A stretch of DNA of 64,000 nt, from the NCBI RefSeq assembly GCF_022549495.1, contig NZ_JAKZGD010000003.1:346034-410033 (forward strand). The letters run 5' to 3'. Below the pieces are notes generated by a model. It was given only the letters and a program-made list of their open reading frames with translations. It was not told where the DNA came from and searched no databases. Below are positions 54,081-63,906 of the stretch, in pieces (position 1 is the stretch's first letter; each line of letters starts with the position of its first letter). This DNA comes from Acinetobacter sp. ANC 4805. Its GTDB lineage: Bacteria; Pseudomonadota; Gammaproteobacteria; Pseudomonadales; Moraxellaceae. Position numbers and translations under genes: made by a program.

Positions 54081-55313
54081 ATGAGTATTGTAAAAATTGA
54101 AAATGTCCGTGTGCTCAATCCAATTCAAAAAACTGATCAAGTTCAAACAGTTTATATTGAAAATGGCAAGTTCATTGGTGCTGTAGACCAAGTTGATGAA
54201 ACAATTGATGGGCAAGGCAAATGGTTAATGCCAACGATGGTCGATTTGTGTGCTCGTTTACGTGAACCGGGGCAGCAGCAACATGGCACTTTAAAGTCAG
54301 AAGGCAAAGCGGCACGTGCCAATGGTATTTTGCATGTCATTACACCACCTGACTCAAAGCCAATTGTGCAAGATAATGGTGCGCTTATTCATGGTCTAAT
54401 CGAAAAAGCACAATTAGATGGCGGTATTCATCTGCACATCATTGGCGCACAGACACAAGGCTTAAATGGAAAGCAACCAGCGAATATGGCAGGTTTAAAG
54501 AAAGGTGGTTGTACTGCCGTTTCCAATGCCAATGCAGCATTTGAAAACGATGATGTTGTTATTCGTACGCTTGAATATGCAGCTGGCTTAGATTTGACCG
54601 TAGTATTTTATGCAGAAGAACCACAATTGGCAAAAGATGGTTGTGCGCATGAAGGCTTTATTGCCTCTCGTCAAGGTTTACCAATGATTCCTGCGCTTGC
54701 TGAAACAGTTGCCATTGCAAAGTATTTACTCATGATCGAAGCAACGGGTGTGAAAGCACATTTTGGCTTATTGTCTTGTGGTGCATCAGTTGAATTGATT
54801 CGTGCAGCTAAAGCCAAAGGTTTGCCAGTGACTGCGGATGTAGCAATGCATCAACTGCATTTAACTGAACAATTGACCGATGGTTTTAACTCACTTGCGC
54901 ATGTTCGTCCACCATTACGCTCTGAGCAAGATAAAGCATTGTTGCGTCAAGGGGTTAAGGACGGGGTGATTGATGCAATTTGTACCCATCACGAACCATT
55001 AAGTAGCTCAGCGAAAATGGCACCTTTTGCAGAAACGCAACCAGGAATAACGGCTTTTGATACTTATGTCGCTTTGGGTGTGCAACTGATTCAAGAAGGT
55101 CTGTTTGAACCATTAGAATGGGTTGAAAAAGTTACTTCAATTCCTGCACAAGTTGCAAATATGACTAAGCGGTGGCAGCAAGAAGCAGGTTGGGTTTTGG
55201 TTGATCCAGAATTAGAATGGCTGGTTTCTAAAGAAACGATCGTTTCTCAGGGTAAAAATACGCCGTTGCTTGGGCAAACATTAACTGGTAAAGTTGTAAG
55301 TGCTTTTATATAA
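54081..55313 (+). CDS. pyrC': Inactive dihydroorotase-like ATCase subunit PyrC'
   Basis: A 410-residue dihydroorotase homologue. In active enzymes the first metal motif is DxHxHLREPG; here it is DLCARLREPG, Cys57 and Arg59 replacing both His. The catalytic-Asp region, normally TDHAPH, reads CTHHEPL, also altered. So it cannot bind zinc in the normal way. In Pseudomonas-type organisms such PyrC' proteins are needed structurally for the class A ATCase dodecamer with PyrB. The location 12 bases after pyrB fits this. The functional dihydroorotase must be encoded elsewhere. Confidence 0.9.
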   Translation: MSIVKIENVRVLNPIQKTDQVQTVYIENGKFIGAVDQVDETIDGQGKWLMPTMVDLCARLREPGQQQHGTLKSEGKAARANGILHVITPPDSKPIVQDNGALIHGLIEKAQLDGGIHLHIIGAQTQGLNGKQPANMAGLKKGGCTAVSNANAAFENDDVVIRTLEYAAGLDLTVVFYAEEPQLAKDGCAHEGFIASRQGLPMIPALAETVAIAKYLLMIEATGVKAHFGLLSCGASVELIRAAKAKGLPVTADVAMHQLHLTEQLTDGFNSLAHVRPPLRSEQDKALLRQGVKDGVIDAICTHHEPLSSSAKMAPFAETQPGITAFDTYVALGVQLIQEGLFEPLEWVEKVTSIPAQVANMTKRWQQEAGWVLVDPELEWLVSKETIVSQGKNTPLLGQTLTGKVVSAFI

Positions 55314-55329
55314 GCATATATACGACAAG

Positions 55330-55360
55330 CAGAATAAGGTAGATCTTTAGCCTTATTCTG
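55330..55360 (+). terminator. Terminator after pyrC'
   Basis: CAGAATAAGG pairs perfectly with CCTTATTCTG around an 11-base loop, followed by TTTTG, 17 bases after the stop. Confidence 0.8.
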
Positions 55361-55502
55361 TTTTGTAAATTGTTATATCAATATTGTATTTAAATTTAAA
55401 TAAAACAAATAAGAATGAAATAAGTGATTAGAATAAAAATGAGATAACTTGTAATATTTTGCAAGATACTCTGAATATTATAAATTTGTTGGAGTGATAA
55501 CA

Positions 55503-56063
55503 ATGTCAATAAACCCAATAGAATTATTAAGACAAAAAGTGACCTCTATTATTTTAAATAATCCTGATGGACTAGAAAATGAGAAAAGTGCATTATTATC
55601 TAAATTTTACCCAATATTCCTTTCTATTTTGGATGCTAGACCAGATTTAATTCAGAAACTAAACGATACAACGACTCCTTCATTATCAGATGTGTTTGGT
55701 CAAAATGAACAGGCTAAAAATGGACTCTTAATAAATTTGATCAGTGGGAAAATGAATACTTTAGAGGCTGAAAAAACAATTAATAGTGCTATTCCACGAA
55801 GTCTTGCAGCATTAACAAGTGAAGCTGGTAATGATACCTCAAGTATTATCCATTATTTAAAACAACATATAGACTCAATTCATTCACATGTACCTGCATG
55901 GGCAATCGCTTTTCTAATTCCCTTAGGTTTGTTGCCAAGTTCATTTACTGCGGAGCTTGATTTTGGTAATTCCACTAAAGTTACGGTGAATAAAACTTAT
56001 GTTTTATGGTCTGTGATTGCTGTTATAATGTTGAGTTTATTGTTATTTTTATATGGTTTTTAA
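55503..56063 (+). CDS. Hypothetical protein with C-terminal membrane anchor
   Basis: A 186-residue protein. GGAG at 55491 favours ATG 55503 over the in-frame GTG at 55494. The N-terminal 115 residues are soluble and helical; then come a hydrophobic segment (about 130-145, AWAIAFLIPLGLLPSSF) and a second at 162-186 (VLWSVIAVIMLSLLLFLYGF), with the chain ending right after it. A possible link to DUF937-type proteins is weak. No function can be given. It stands alone. Confidence 0.75.
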   Translation: MSINPIELLRQKVTSIILNNPDGLENEKSALLSKFYPIFLSILDARPDLIQKLNDTTTPSLSDVFGQNEQAKNGLLINLISGKMNTLEAEKTINSAIPRSLAALTSEAGNDTSSIIHYLKQHIDSIHSHVPAWAIAFLIPLGLLPSSFTAELDFGNSTKVTVNKTYVLWSVIAVIMLSLLLFLYGF

Positions 56064-56179
56064 TTTGAATACGACAAGTAAAGCATGACGCAGTATTTGA
56101 ATGTTGAAGTAAAGATGAATTGATTCCATCTATTTTTATTGGCATGCTTGTCGTGAGGAAATCGTTTTAGATCAAGATT

Positions 56180-56959
56180 ATGCAAATTACATTTATTGGT
56201 GCTGGGCGTGTTGCTACGCATTTGGCAAAAGCATTAATGGCACAGCACCAAATTGTTCAAGTTCTTAGTAGAAATTTAGACCATGCAAAAGCTTTAGCAA
56301 ACCAAGTGAATGCACAGGCAATCAATCAAAGTGAACAACTCAATCAACAAACGGATTTGGTTATTGTTGCTGTCAGTGATCAATCAATTCCTGCTGTTAT
56401 TCAATCTATAGCAAGATATTTACCAAACAGTCTCATCGTTCATACTTCAGGCAGTACGAGTTTAGATATATTCGGACAAATACATCCGCGAGTGGGTGTT
56501 TTTTATCCGTTGCAAACCTTTAGTTTTGAAAGAGAAGTTGATTGGTCTGAAACCCCTTTATTTGTTGAAGCGAGTCATGCTGATGATTTAGCATTATTGA
56601 CCGTATTAGCAAATAGTCTTAGCAATCGTGTGTATCAATATAGTTCTAAACAGCGGCAGACTTTACATCTAGCTGCTGTGTTTGCTTGTAATTTTAGTAA
56701 CTATTGTTATGACATGGCAAAGCAAATCGTTGATGCGGAGCAAGTTGATTTTAGTTTGCTTTTTCCATTAATTGTTGAGACAGCGAATAAAGTAATAGTG
56801 AGTGATCCTAAACTGATGCAAACTGGCCCTGCGATGCGCGGAGATCAAAATATTTTAAATATGCATAGTCAACTCTTGGCAATATCTAAGCGAGAAGATT
56901 TAAGTAAAGTTTATGAATTAATGAGTGAGGGTATTTTAAAAAGACATCATTTAAAGTAA
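56180..56959 (+). CDS. Rossmann-fold DUF2520 protein
   Basis: A 259-residue protein with an N-terminal NAD(P)-binding Rossmann domain (MQITFIGAGRVATHLAKAL, the F420/ProC-like type), SVSDQSIP-type loop (VAVSDQSIPAVI) and a DUF2520 C-terminal domain with AAVFACNFSNYCYDMA and TGPAMRGDQ. The pair of domains is often seen in predicted dehydrogenases of the pyrroline-carboxylate/ketopantoate reductase group; the substrate is unknown. Confidence 0.88.
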   Translation: MQITFIGAGRVATHLAKALMAQHQIVQVLSRNLDHAKALANQVNAQAINQSEQLNQQTDLVIVAVSDQSIPAVIQSIARYLPNSLIVHTSGSTSLDIFGQIHPRVGVFYPLQTFSFEREVDWSETPLFVEASHADDLALLTVLANSLSNRVYQYSSKQRQTLHLAAVFACNFSNYCYDMAKQIVDAEQVDFSLLFPLIVETANKVIVSDPKLMQTGPAMRGDQNILNMHSQLLAISKREDLSKVYELMSEGILKRHHLK

Positions 56960-57249
56960 AGATGATTGTTATTAAAATAGTTTTTAAATAGTAAATGATT
57001 TTTGTGGAATTTATAATATGTCAAACTTGGTTTTTAAATAATGAGATCTGATAAAAACAATAATATTTATAAGTTATTTTTGTTTTGGATTGTCGATATA
57101 CTATTAAAATATAACTAAAAATTAATTATTGTGTGATTTTTTGTAATATTAATGATTGTTAATAAAAATAAATTTTATTTCTTCTGTATGAGTGAAAAAT
57201 AAACTGATGTACACTCTTTTTGCTGAATAAAAAATGAGTAACTATAATC

Positions 57250-58965
57250 ATGAAAAAAATGCTTTTAACCCTTCCAATTGTAATTTCACTTGTCGGTTGT
57301 ACAGCAGCCACAACACAACCTTCTGCATCACCCAAAACACAACTTTATTTTAATGGTGATATTATTACGATGGTGGGCGAGCAACCACAATATGCACAAG
57401 CAATATTAGTTGAAAATGGAAAAATTTTATTTGTTGGTTCACTGGATGATGCAAAGAAAATTACATCAAATAGCCAAAAAATAGATTTACATGGAAAGAC
57501 TCTGTTACCAGGCTTTATTGATGCACATGGGCATGCCTTTAACTCTGGTGTTCAAGCAATTGGAGCCAATCTTTTAGCTCCTCCCGATGGTAAAGTGACA
57601 GATATTCCTTCGCTTATTCGGACATTAGATCAGTGGGAAGAAGATAAGAAAAATATAGTGGGTAAATATCAATGGATTGTTGGCTTTGGCTATGATGATG
57701 CACAATTAAAAGAGCAGCGTCACCCAACTGCCGATGATTTAGATAAAGTTTCAACAGAACATCCTGTGGTGGTAATACATCAGTCAGGGCATTTAGCTGC
57801 AATGAATCATAAAGCCCTAGAATTGGCAGGATATAATGAAAAGTCTCAAGATCCAGCAGGGGGTAAAATAAGACGAGAGCCGAATTCAGAGAAACCAAAT
57901 GGGGTTCTTGAAGAAATGGCTTTTTTTATGCCTCTCATGAAGATGATGTCCAAATTAGACCAACAAGCAAATGAGCAGATCGCATTAGCTGGTGTTAAGT
58001 CATATCTACGATTCGGTTTCACGACGCTTCAAGAAGGGCGAGCAACAAAAGAAGCATGCGATACATGGAAAGCTTTGGGTGAACAAAAAAGGTTAGTTGT
58101 TGATGTCGCATGTTACCCTGATATTCAAGCACAATTGCCTTATATGGAAACGGTTGGGGTCCAGAGAGATTACACCAACCATTTTAGAGTAGCAGGTGTT
58201 AAATTATCCTTAGATGGGTCGCCACAAGGGCGTACAGCGTGGTTGACACAACCTTATAAGCAACCTCCAGAAGGACAGCAAAATAATTATGTTGGCTATC
58301 CAGCGATTCCTGATGAAAAAAATGTGGAACAACTCGTAGAAACTGCATATAAGAATCATTGGCAGCTTTTAGCTCATACCAATGGGGATGCTGCTTTAGA
58401 AGAATATTTAAATGCTGTGAATAAAGCAGCAGACAAATATGGGAATGATGATCGCAGAGCAGTCGCGATTCATGCACAAACAGCTCGTTATGATCAACTG
58501 GATCGTATGAAAGCGTTAAAAATTATCCCTTCCTTCTTTGCTATGCATACTTATTATTGGGGAGATTGGCATCGAGATGTGACCCTTGGGAAAGAACGTG
58601 CTTATCGTATTTCACCAGGGCAAACCGCATTAAATAAAGGCATGATTTTTACGCAGCATCATGATGCTCCAGTCGCTTTGCCGAACAGTCTTATGATTCT
58701 GTATGCAACGGTAAATCGGGTGAGCCGTTCTGGTGATGTGATTGGCCCAAATGAGCGTGTAAGTCCTTATAATGCTTTGCGTTCAATTACGAGTTGGGCG
58801 GCATACCAGTATTTTGAAGAAGATACTAAAGGAACACTGGAAAAAGGGAAACTAGCTGATTTTGTTATACTTGATCAAAATCCTTTAAAGATTGAGCCAC
58901 TTCAAATCAAAGATATAAAAGTTATTCAAACAATTAAAGAAGGTAACACCGTATATATGGAATGA
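57250..58965 (+). CDS. YtcJ-like amidohydrolase, lipoprotein
   Basis: A 571-residue protein with a lipoprotein signal (LVGC, Cys17) and an amidohydrolase-3 domain. The metal-binding HxH is H93-G-H95 (IDAHGHAF), and later motifs are QSGHLAAMN, AHTNGDAAL, AIHAQTARYD and the C-terminal LADFVILDQNP. YtcJ-type enzymes hydrolyse amide bonds of unknown substrates; the lipid anchor places this one at the outer or inner membrane facing the periplasm. The 290 bp ahead are over 75% AT and hold no gene. Confidence 0.88.
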   Translation: MKKMLLTLPIVISLVGCTAATTQPSASPKTQLYFNGDIITMVGEQPQYAQAILVENGKILFVGSLDDAKKITSNSQKIDLHGKTLLPGFIDAHGHAFNSGVQAIGANLLAPPDGKVTDIPSLIRTLDQWEEDKKNIVGKYQWIVGFGYDDAQLKEQRHPTADDLDKVSTEHPVVVIHQSGHLAAMNHKALELAGYNEKSQDPAGGKIRREPNSEKPNGVLEEMAFFMPLMKMMSKLDQQANEQIALAGVKSYLRFGFTTLQEGRATKEACDTWKALGEQKRLVVDVACYPDIQAQLPYMETVGVQRDYTNHFRVAGVKLSLDGSPQGRTAWLTQPYKQPPEGQQNNYVGYPAIPDEKNVEQLVETAYKNHWQLLAHTNGDAALEEYLNAVNKAADKYGNDDRRAVAIHAQTARYDQLDRMKALKIIPSFFAMHTYYWGDWHRDVTLGKERAYRISPGQTALNKGMIFTQHHDAPVALPNSLMILYATVNRVSRSGDVIGPNERVSPYNALRSITSWAAYQYFEEDTKGTLEKGKLADFVILDQNPLKIEPLQIKDIKVIQTIKEGNTVYME

Positions 58966-59073
58966 TATTCCACGATGGATGTCATTTGTATATTAATGTG
59001 GATGTATTTTTCAGAATATACCCAAATGATTGAGAGATGATTGTGATGTTTAGATAAGTCGGTTGATAAAGAT

Positions 59074-59110
59074 AAACCTCGTTCCACTATAGAATAATGG
59101 AGCGAGGTTT
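59074..59110. terminator. Terminator between amidohydrolase and trmB
   Basis: AAACCTCGTTCCA pairs with TGGAGCGAGGTTT with one mismatch around an 11-base loop; T-runs on both sides suit both convergent genes. Confidence 0.8.
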
Positions 59111-59129
59111 TGTTCTTTGATGATGCTAA

Positions 59130-59846
59130 TTATTTGATTTTTTTGAAAATAAAATCATTAATTTTGTGACCTGATTCGAGACCACGACGTTCGAATTTAG
59201 TCACTGGACGCCATTCAGGGCGAGGGTAGCTATTGCCTTTACCTGCTAGATTTTCTAGATTAGGACGATGATCTAAAACGTCAAGCATCCATTCTGCATA
59301 CGGTTCCCAGTCAGTTGCAGCGTGAAATGTACCTCCAAGCTCTAACTTTTGTTCAACCAGTTGCATACGCTCGTGAATCACAAAACGACGTTTAAAGTGA
59401 CGTTTTTTCTGCCATGGGTCTGGGAAATAAAGCTGTATACAGTTAATGCTATTGTCTGGCATTTCACGTAGTACTTGGATCGCATCTGCATCGAGTACAA
59501 ACAAGTTCTTTAAACCAGCCATACCGACTTCATACACACATTGTGCGATACCAGGAATATGCACTTCAATCCCGACAAAGTTACGCTCAGGATTTGCTTT
59601 TGCCATTAACATTAAAGAACGACCCATACCAAAGCCGATTTCGACTGTTAATGGGCGCTCAGGGTGTTCAAAGTGTTGACGTAAATCACCAACAGGATAT
59701 TCCAAAATTAAATCACGATAATCTTCTAAAGCAGTACGTTGTGAAGTATTGAGCGGAGCTGAACGACGCATAAACGTCACAATTTCACGGTGCTCTGGCA
59801 AATTGTCGAGTTCCGTAATTTGCATTTCTAACTGATCGTTTGACAT
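59130..59846 (-). CDS. trmB: tRNA (guanine-46-N7)-methyltransferase TrmB
   Basis: A 238-residue enzyme. SAM motif VEIGFGMGRSL, then GIEVHIPGIA, and the family motif FPDPWQKKRHFKRR. The C-terminal TKFERRGLESGHKINDF is typical. Length as usual (about 235-240). Monocistronic, divergent from the nuclease gene. Confidence 0.96.
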   Translation of the reverse strand: MSNDQLEMQITELDNLPEHREIVTFMRRSAPLNTSQRTALEDYRDLILEYPVGDLRQHFEHPERPLTVEIGFGMGRSLMLMAKANPERNFVGIEVHIPGIAQCVYEVGMAGLKNLFVLDADAIQVLREMPDNSINCIQLYFPDPWQKKRHFKRRFVIHERMQLVEQKLELGGTFHAATDWEPYAEWMLDVLDHRPNLENLAGKGNSYPRPEWRPVTKFERRGLESGHKINDFIFKKIK

Positions 59847-60030
59847 GATTCTGGAGATATAAAGATAGAAATGCCGTATTTTAAGTGTTCAGGTGGTCAA
59901 GTCAAATGTTTAAATGACTTTATTTAAGGGTTCATTTTTTTGATTGCCTAAAACTTGTAAAAAATTCTTCATGTCGTTGTCACACAGATTGAATAGCCTA
60001 ATGTCGATTTGAACATTAAGTAAAAAATTT

Positions 60031-62493
60031 ATGAAAAACTTTAAATTCCATTCGATTGCAGTTTGTTTAGGATTGTTGGGTGCATCTTCGATATTTTCTG
60101 TGGCACATGCGCAGCTCATGTTTAGCCAGTATATTGATGGCAATAGCAATAAAAAGGGATTAGAAATTTATAATCCAGATGCGACATCGGTTAACTTGGC
60201 TGATTATGAGATCCAACAGTTTAATAATGGCACGACATTGAAGCCTTTGGTTTTTCCTTTAGAAGGGAACCTTAAAAGTAAGGGACGCTTTCTAGTTGGA
60301 CATGCTGCCTTACAAATTGAGCTAGGTGATAAGGTTAATCAAGTCGCTGGATTTACGTTTAATGGCGATGATGCAATATTATTAGTTTATAAAGGGAAAG
60401 TGATTGATCGTTTTGGACGATTAGGTGAACAACCTACATCAGGCGGTTGGGGAACAACTACCATCAGTAAAGCGAATAGTTTTACTCGCTTGCAAACGGT
60501 CAATCCTGTAACTGAAATTGATCCAACAACAGCATTTGATTTAGATGGTTCATGGCGTGCATGGAAGGATCGGAATGATTTTTCAAATATAACAGGTTCA
60601 GCAACAACACCTCCTATCAGTGAAACAGTGAGTTGCTCTAGTACGGACACCGCGATTGCAGATTTAAATAATAAAGCAACTCAAGGGCAAAACTATACGC
60701 TACGTGGTGTGATCACTGCGGATTATCGTTATGAAAATGGTTTTTCGGGTTTCTATATTCAAACTGTTGATAGCAAAGCCAAAGCAAATTTGAGTAATGC
60801 GATTTTTGTTTATATCCCAGCGAGTAGCTCAGTTAAAGGCGGAAAAGTTGGAGATGAGGTGATCCTACGGGGGCGTTTGACTGCGTATCAAAACCAATTA
60901 CAGATTGATCAGTTACAGCAAGATATTTTGACCTGTAATTCTAATGCTGCAAGTCAAGTGCAGCCTAAAAGCGTTGATTTACCATTTAATAGTTTGACTG
61001 AGTTAACTGCAAATTCACCGCAACTTTATCAAGGGATGTTGGTGAAACTGCCACAGACTTTAACCATCAGTGAAAACTATAACTATGGTCGCTTCGGTGA
61101 GCTGTCACTAAGTAAGGAGCGATTGTTCATTCCGACTAATTTATATCCACCTTTGTCCGCTGAGGCAAAAGCACTTGCACAGAAAAATTTGTTATCAAAG
61201 ATTATTTTGGATGATGGCTATAACAATCAGAACAGAACACCTTGGTTGCCGCAGAATTTTAGTGCAATAAATAGTTTGCGCTCAGGCGATCAACTTAAAA
61301 ATGTTGAAGGGATTTTAGAATATCGCTTTAATGGTTGGCGTATCCAGCCTATACAAGGGCGTAGCCTGCCAGAGGTTGTGAGCAATACTCAATCGAGACA
61401 GAATGTTGCAGTGAAAGATACCAAGCTGATTCGTGCAGCAGCATTCAATGTCTTGAATTATGATAATGGTAAAACAGGTTTCCCTACTGAACGTGGTGCA
61501 ACGAGCCAAGCTGAGTTTGATAAACAACATCGTAAAATTATCAAAGCATTAAAGGCAATTGATGCGGATGTGTATGGTTTGATGGAAATCGCAAACAATG
61601 GCTATGATAAAAATAGTGCAATTGCATATTTAACCCAAGCTTTAGGCACTGATTGGAAATATGTGATTCCTGAAAATCGAGATCGCTTGGGAACGGATGT
61701 GATTGCTGTTGCTATTATTTATAACAGTAAACGTGTAAAACCTATTAATAAACCAGTTATGCTTGATTTAGGTGATAAGAATAGAACAACGATTGCGCAA
61801 ACTTTCCAACCGATTTCTGGAAAGCAAATGTTTACGATTATTCCAAATCATTTGAAATCTAAGGGGTGTACTGGCGTTGATACTCAAACAACAGATGCTG
61901 ATCAAAAAGACGGGCAAGGTTGTTGGAATCCAACACGTGTGAAAGCTGTCGAACAATTGGTTCAATGGATGGCGAAAAACCCAACGCAAGTCGAAAAGCC
62001 AAATATTTTACTTTTAGGTGATATGAATAGTTATGCCAAAGAAGACCCAATTCAAGTCTTTGAAAAAGCGAATTATAAAGTCTTGTTAAATGACAAAGTG
62101 GTAGGGCAAGGCGAGCAAGCTTATAGTTATGTGTTTGGTGTAGCAAGTAATGCTGATGGTTATGGCGGTGCAGGCAATTTAGACCATGCAATTGCCGATG
62201 CAAATCTATATAGCAAAGTAAAAAGAGCATTTGCTTGGCACATCAATGCCGATGAACCAACCGTTTTAGATTACAACGAAGAATATAAAACGGATGCGCA
62301 GAAAGCATTATTTTTCTCCGAGGATGCTTATCGTTCTTCAGATCATGATCCTGTGATTGTTGATCTTGATTTGAATGATGCTGAAAATGGCCCATCTATT
62401 TCAAACGCTTCAGCGGGTAGTTTTGGGTGGTTATCCATCTTAGGGTTATTCGGTTTAGCAAGTTATTCGCTTTATTCAAGAAAAAAACGCTGA
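60031..62493 (+). CDS. ExeM/NucH-family extracellular nuclease with GlyGly-CTERM-like tail
   Basis: An 820-residue protein: signal peptide (ending near AHA-QL), a lamin-tail domain (about 28-130, LMFSQYIDGNSNKKGLEIYN), an OB-fold-like insert (about 205-310) and an endonuclease/exonuclease/phosphatase domain (about 465-790) with AAFNVLNYDNG, LMEIANNGY, PNHLKSKGC, LLLGDMNSYAKEDP and SSDHDPVIVDL. The C-terminus is a short Ala/Ser linker, AGSFGW, a hydrophobic helix and RKKR: the layout of GlyGly-CTERM signals processed by rhombosortase after type II secretion. It degrades extracellular DNA and may act in nutrient use or biofilm release. Confidence 0.9.
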   Translation: MKNFKFHSIAVCLGLLGASSIFSVAHAQLMFSQYIDGNSNKKGLEIYNPDATSVNLADYEIQQFNNGTTLKPLVFPLEGNLKSKGRFLVGHAALQIELGDKVNQVAGFTFNGDDAILLVYKGKVIDRFGRLGEQPTSGGWGTTTISKANSFTRLQTVNPVTEIDPTTAFDLDGSWRAWKDRNDFSNITGSATTPPISETVSCSSTDTAIADLNNKATQGQNYTLRGVITADYRYENGFSGFYIQTVDSKAKANLSNAIFVYIPASSSVKGGKVGDEVILRGRLTAYQNQLQIDQLQQDILTCNSNAASQVQPKSVDLPFNSLTELTANSPQLYQGMLVKLPQTLTISENYNYGRFGELSLSKERLFIPTNLYPPLSAEAKALAQKNLLSKIILDDGYNNQNRTPWLPQNFSAINSLRSGDQLKNVEGILEYRFNGWRIQPIQGRSLPEVVSNTQSRQNVAVKDTKLIRAAAFNVLNYDNGKTGFPTERGATSQAEFDKQHRKIIKALKAIDADVYGLMEIANNGYDKNSAIAYLTQALGTDWKYVIPENRDRLGTDVIAVAIIYNSKRVKPINKPVMLDLGDKNRTTIAQTFQPISGKQMFTIIPNHLKSKGCTGVDTQTTDADQKDGQGCWNPTRVKAVEQLVQWMAKNPTQVEKPNILLLGDMNSYAKEDPIQVFEKANYKVLLNDKVVGQGEQAYSYVFGVASNADGYGGAGNLDHAIADANLYSKVKRAFAWHINADEPTVLDYNEEYKTDAQKALFFSEDAYRSSDHDPVIVDLDLNDAENGPSISNASAGSFGWLSILGLFGLASYSLYSRKKR

Positions 62494-62735
62494 TCTATAC
62501 AAAAAAGAGAGGAGTGTAGGTATTTTCTATACTCCTTAAAAATCTGATCTGTTTGAACAGGATATATACGATGATAATAAAAAGTTGACATAAGACTACT
62601 TGCAAAATCATGTAATTTCACTAATAGTCAGATGATTAAGTATTTTTTACTTTTTTTGACAAATTTGTGGAAACATATTTTGCAAATTAACGTAAAGCGA
62701 TTTAGAACATAAGAGTTAGATAACAAGGATCACAC

Positions 62736-63347
62736 ATGAAGTTGTATTATTCACCTGGTGCTTGCTCATTGGCAGCACATATTATTTTAAATGAAATAAA
62801 TGTAGATTTTGATTTAGAACGCGTTGATCTAAGAACACATAAAACCTCTAAAGGGGCTGATTATTATGAAATTAATCCAAAAGGTTATGTTCCAGCTTTA
62901 GAGATTAACCCAGGTTTGATTTTGACTGAGAACGTTGCGATTTTACCGTTTCTAGCTCAGCATGATCCGAAGCAGGATTTAATTCCACCGTCAGGGATGG
63001 GACGTGCCAAAGTTCTTGAATGGTTGGGATATTTAAATTCAGAGTTGCATGACGCCTATGCTGTTTTCTTTAGTGGGCAATTAACTGCTGATGAAAAAAT
63101 CAAAGCTTATGCTGAAGTTGATCGTTTGCTTAAATATATTGATAATTATTTAGCTGAATCAGAATATGATTATTTAGTTGATGATAATTTTGGACCAGCA
63201 GATGCGTATCTATTTGTAATTACAAATTGGTCAAATCATATTGAACATGACTTAACACCTTATATTCATATTATCGCTTTACGGAATAAAGTGGCTGAAC
63301 GTCAGTCTGTACAAATTGCGATGCGTGATGAAGGATTACTTGGTTAA
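62736..63347 (+). CDS. Glutathione S-transferase
   Basis: A 203-residue GST of the bacterial beta class: the start MKLYYSPGACSLAAHI contains the catalytic Cys10 of this class, followed by VPALEI (cis-Pro) and ENVAILPFLA in the glutathione-binding domain. The C-terminal helical domain has NFGPADAYLFV. It conjugates or reduces small electrophiles. Ribosome site AAGGAT at 62725. It ends in a strong terminator. Confidence 0.92.
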   Translation: MKLYYSPGACSLAAHIILNEINVDFDLERVDLRTHKTSKGADYYEINPKGYVPALEINPGLILTENVAILPFLAQHDPKQDLIPPSGMGRAKVLEWLGYLNSELHDAYAVFFSGQLTADEKIKAYAEVDRLLKYIDNYLAESEYDYLVDDNFGPADAYLFVITNWSNHIEHDLTPYIHIIALRNKVAERQSVQIAMRDEGLLG

Positions 63348-63360
63348 ATTTTCGCTGCAT

Positions 63361-63390
63361 AAAAAAGCCTCTGTGATCAGAGGCTTTTTT
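63361..63390. terminator. Bidirectional rho-independent terminator
   Basis: AAAAAAGCCTCTG pairs perfectly with CAGAGGCTTTTTT around a 4-base loop, between the convergent GST and alanine-rich lipoprotein genes. Confidence 0.95.
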
Positions 63391-63404
63391 ATCTCAACAA
63401 AAAA

Positions 63405-63755
63405 TTATTGTTGCGCTTTTTCTTTTACATCAGCAGCGCCGTTTTCAACCGCACCAGCAACTTTAGCGGTTGCATCACGTGCAGCAGCCTCGGTTTTTGC
63501 AGCAGCTTCAGCAGTCGCCGTTGCGGTATGATCAGCAGCAGCATCAATCTGATCAGCAGCAGTCGTTACAGCAGTTGTAACATCACTTGTCGCAGCTTCA
63601 GTTGCAGTTTTCATGTCAGCAGTTGCTTGGTCAGCAGCATGCTCTAAGTGTTCACCCGTTGTTGCGCCTGTTTCAGGTGCTTTATCTTTATTACAGCCTA
63701 CAAGTGCAACAGTAGCAGCGAGACCTAATGCAACAAGTAATTTATTCATTTTCAT
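63405..63755 (-). CDS. Alanine-rich small lipoprotein
   Basis: A 116-residue protein with a lipoprotein signal (ATVALVGC) followed by a chain very rich in Ala, Thr, Asp and Glu with few large residues (AAKTEAAARDATAKVAGAVE), likely one long amphipathic helix or disordered spacer. AAAGGAA sits just before ATG 63755; ATG 63749 is an alternative. It resembles envelope-associated lipoproteins that may form coiled coils with the cell wall, but no family is recognised with confidence. Confidence 0.8.
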   Translation of the reverse strand: MKMNKLLVALGLAATVALVGCNKDKAPETGATTGEHLEHAADQATADMKTATEAATSDVTTAVTTAADQIDAAADHTATATAEAAAKTEAAARDATAKVAGAVENGAADVKEKAQQ

Positions 63756-63906
63756 GTTTCCTTTTCTTTGTGGCATCCAATAGGTATGGATAGCGAAAAT
63801 ATAAACATAAACTGTATGAATAATAAAGTTGAAAATTTGTTGATAACTTGTAAAAACACGCACTTACATTTGGAAATGTAAATGCGTAGACATGTTTTAG
63901 ATCGTT

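Noticed and set aside
54081..55313. Annotating this gene as an active dihydroorotase (pyrC)
   Set aside because: HxH is replaced by Cys-Ala-Arg, and the catalytic Asp region is altered.
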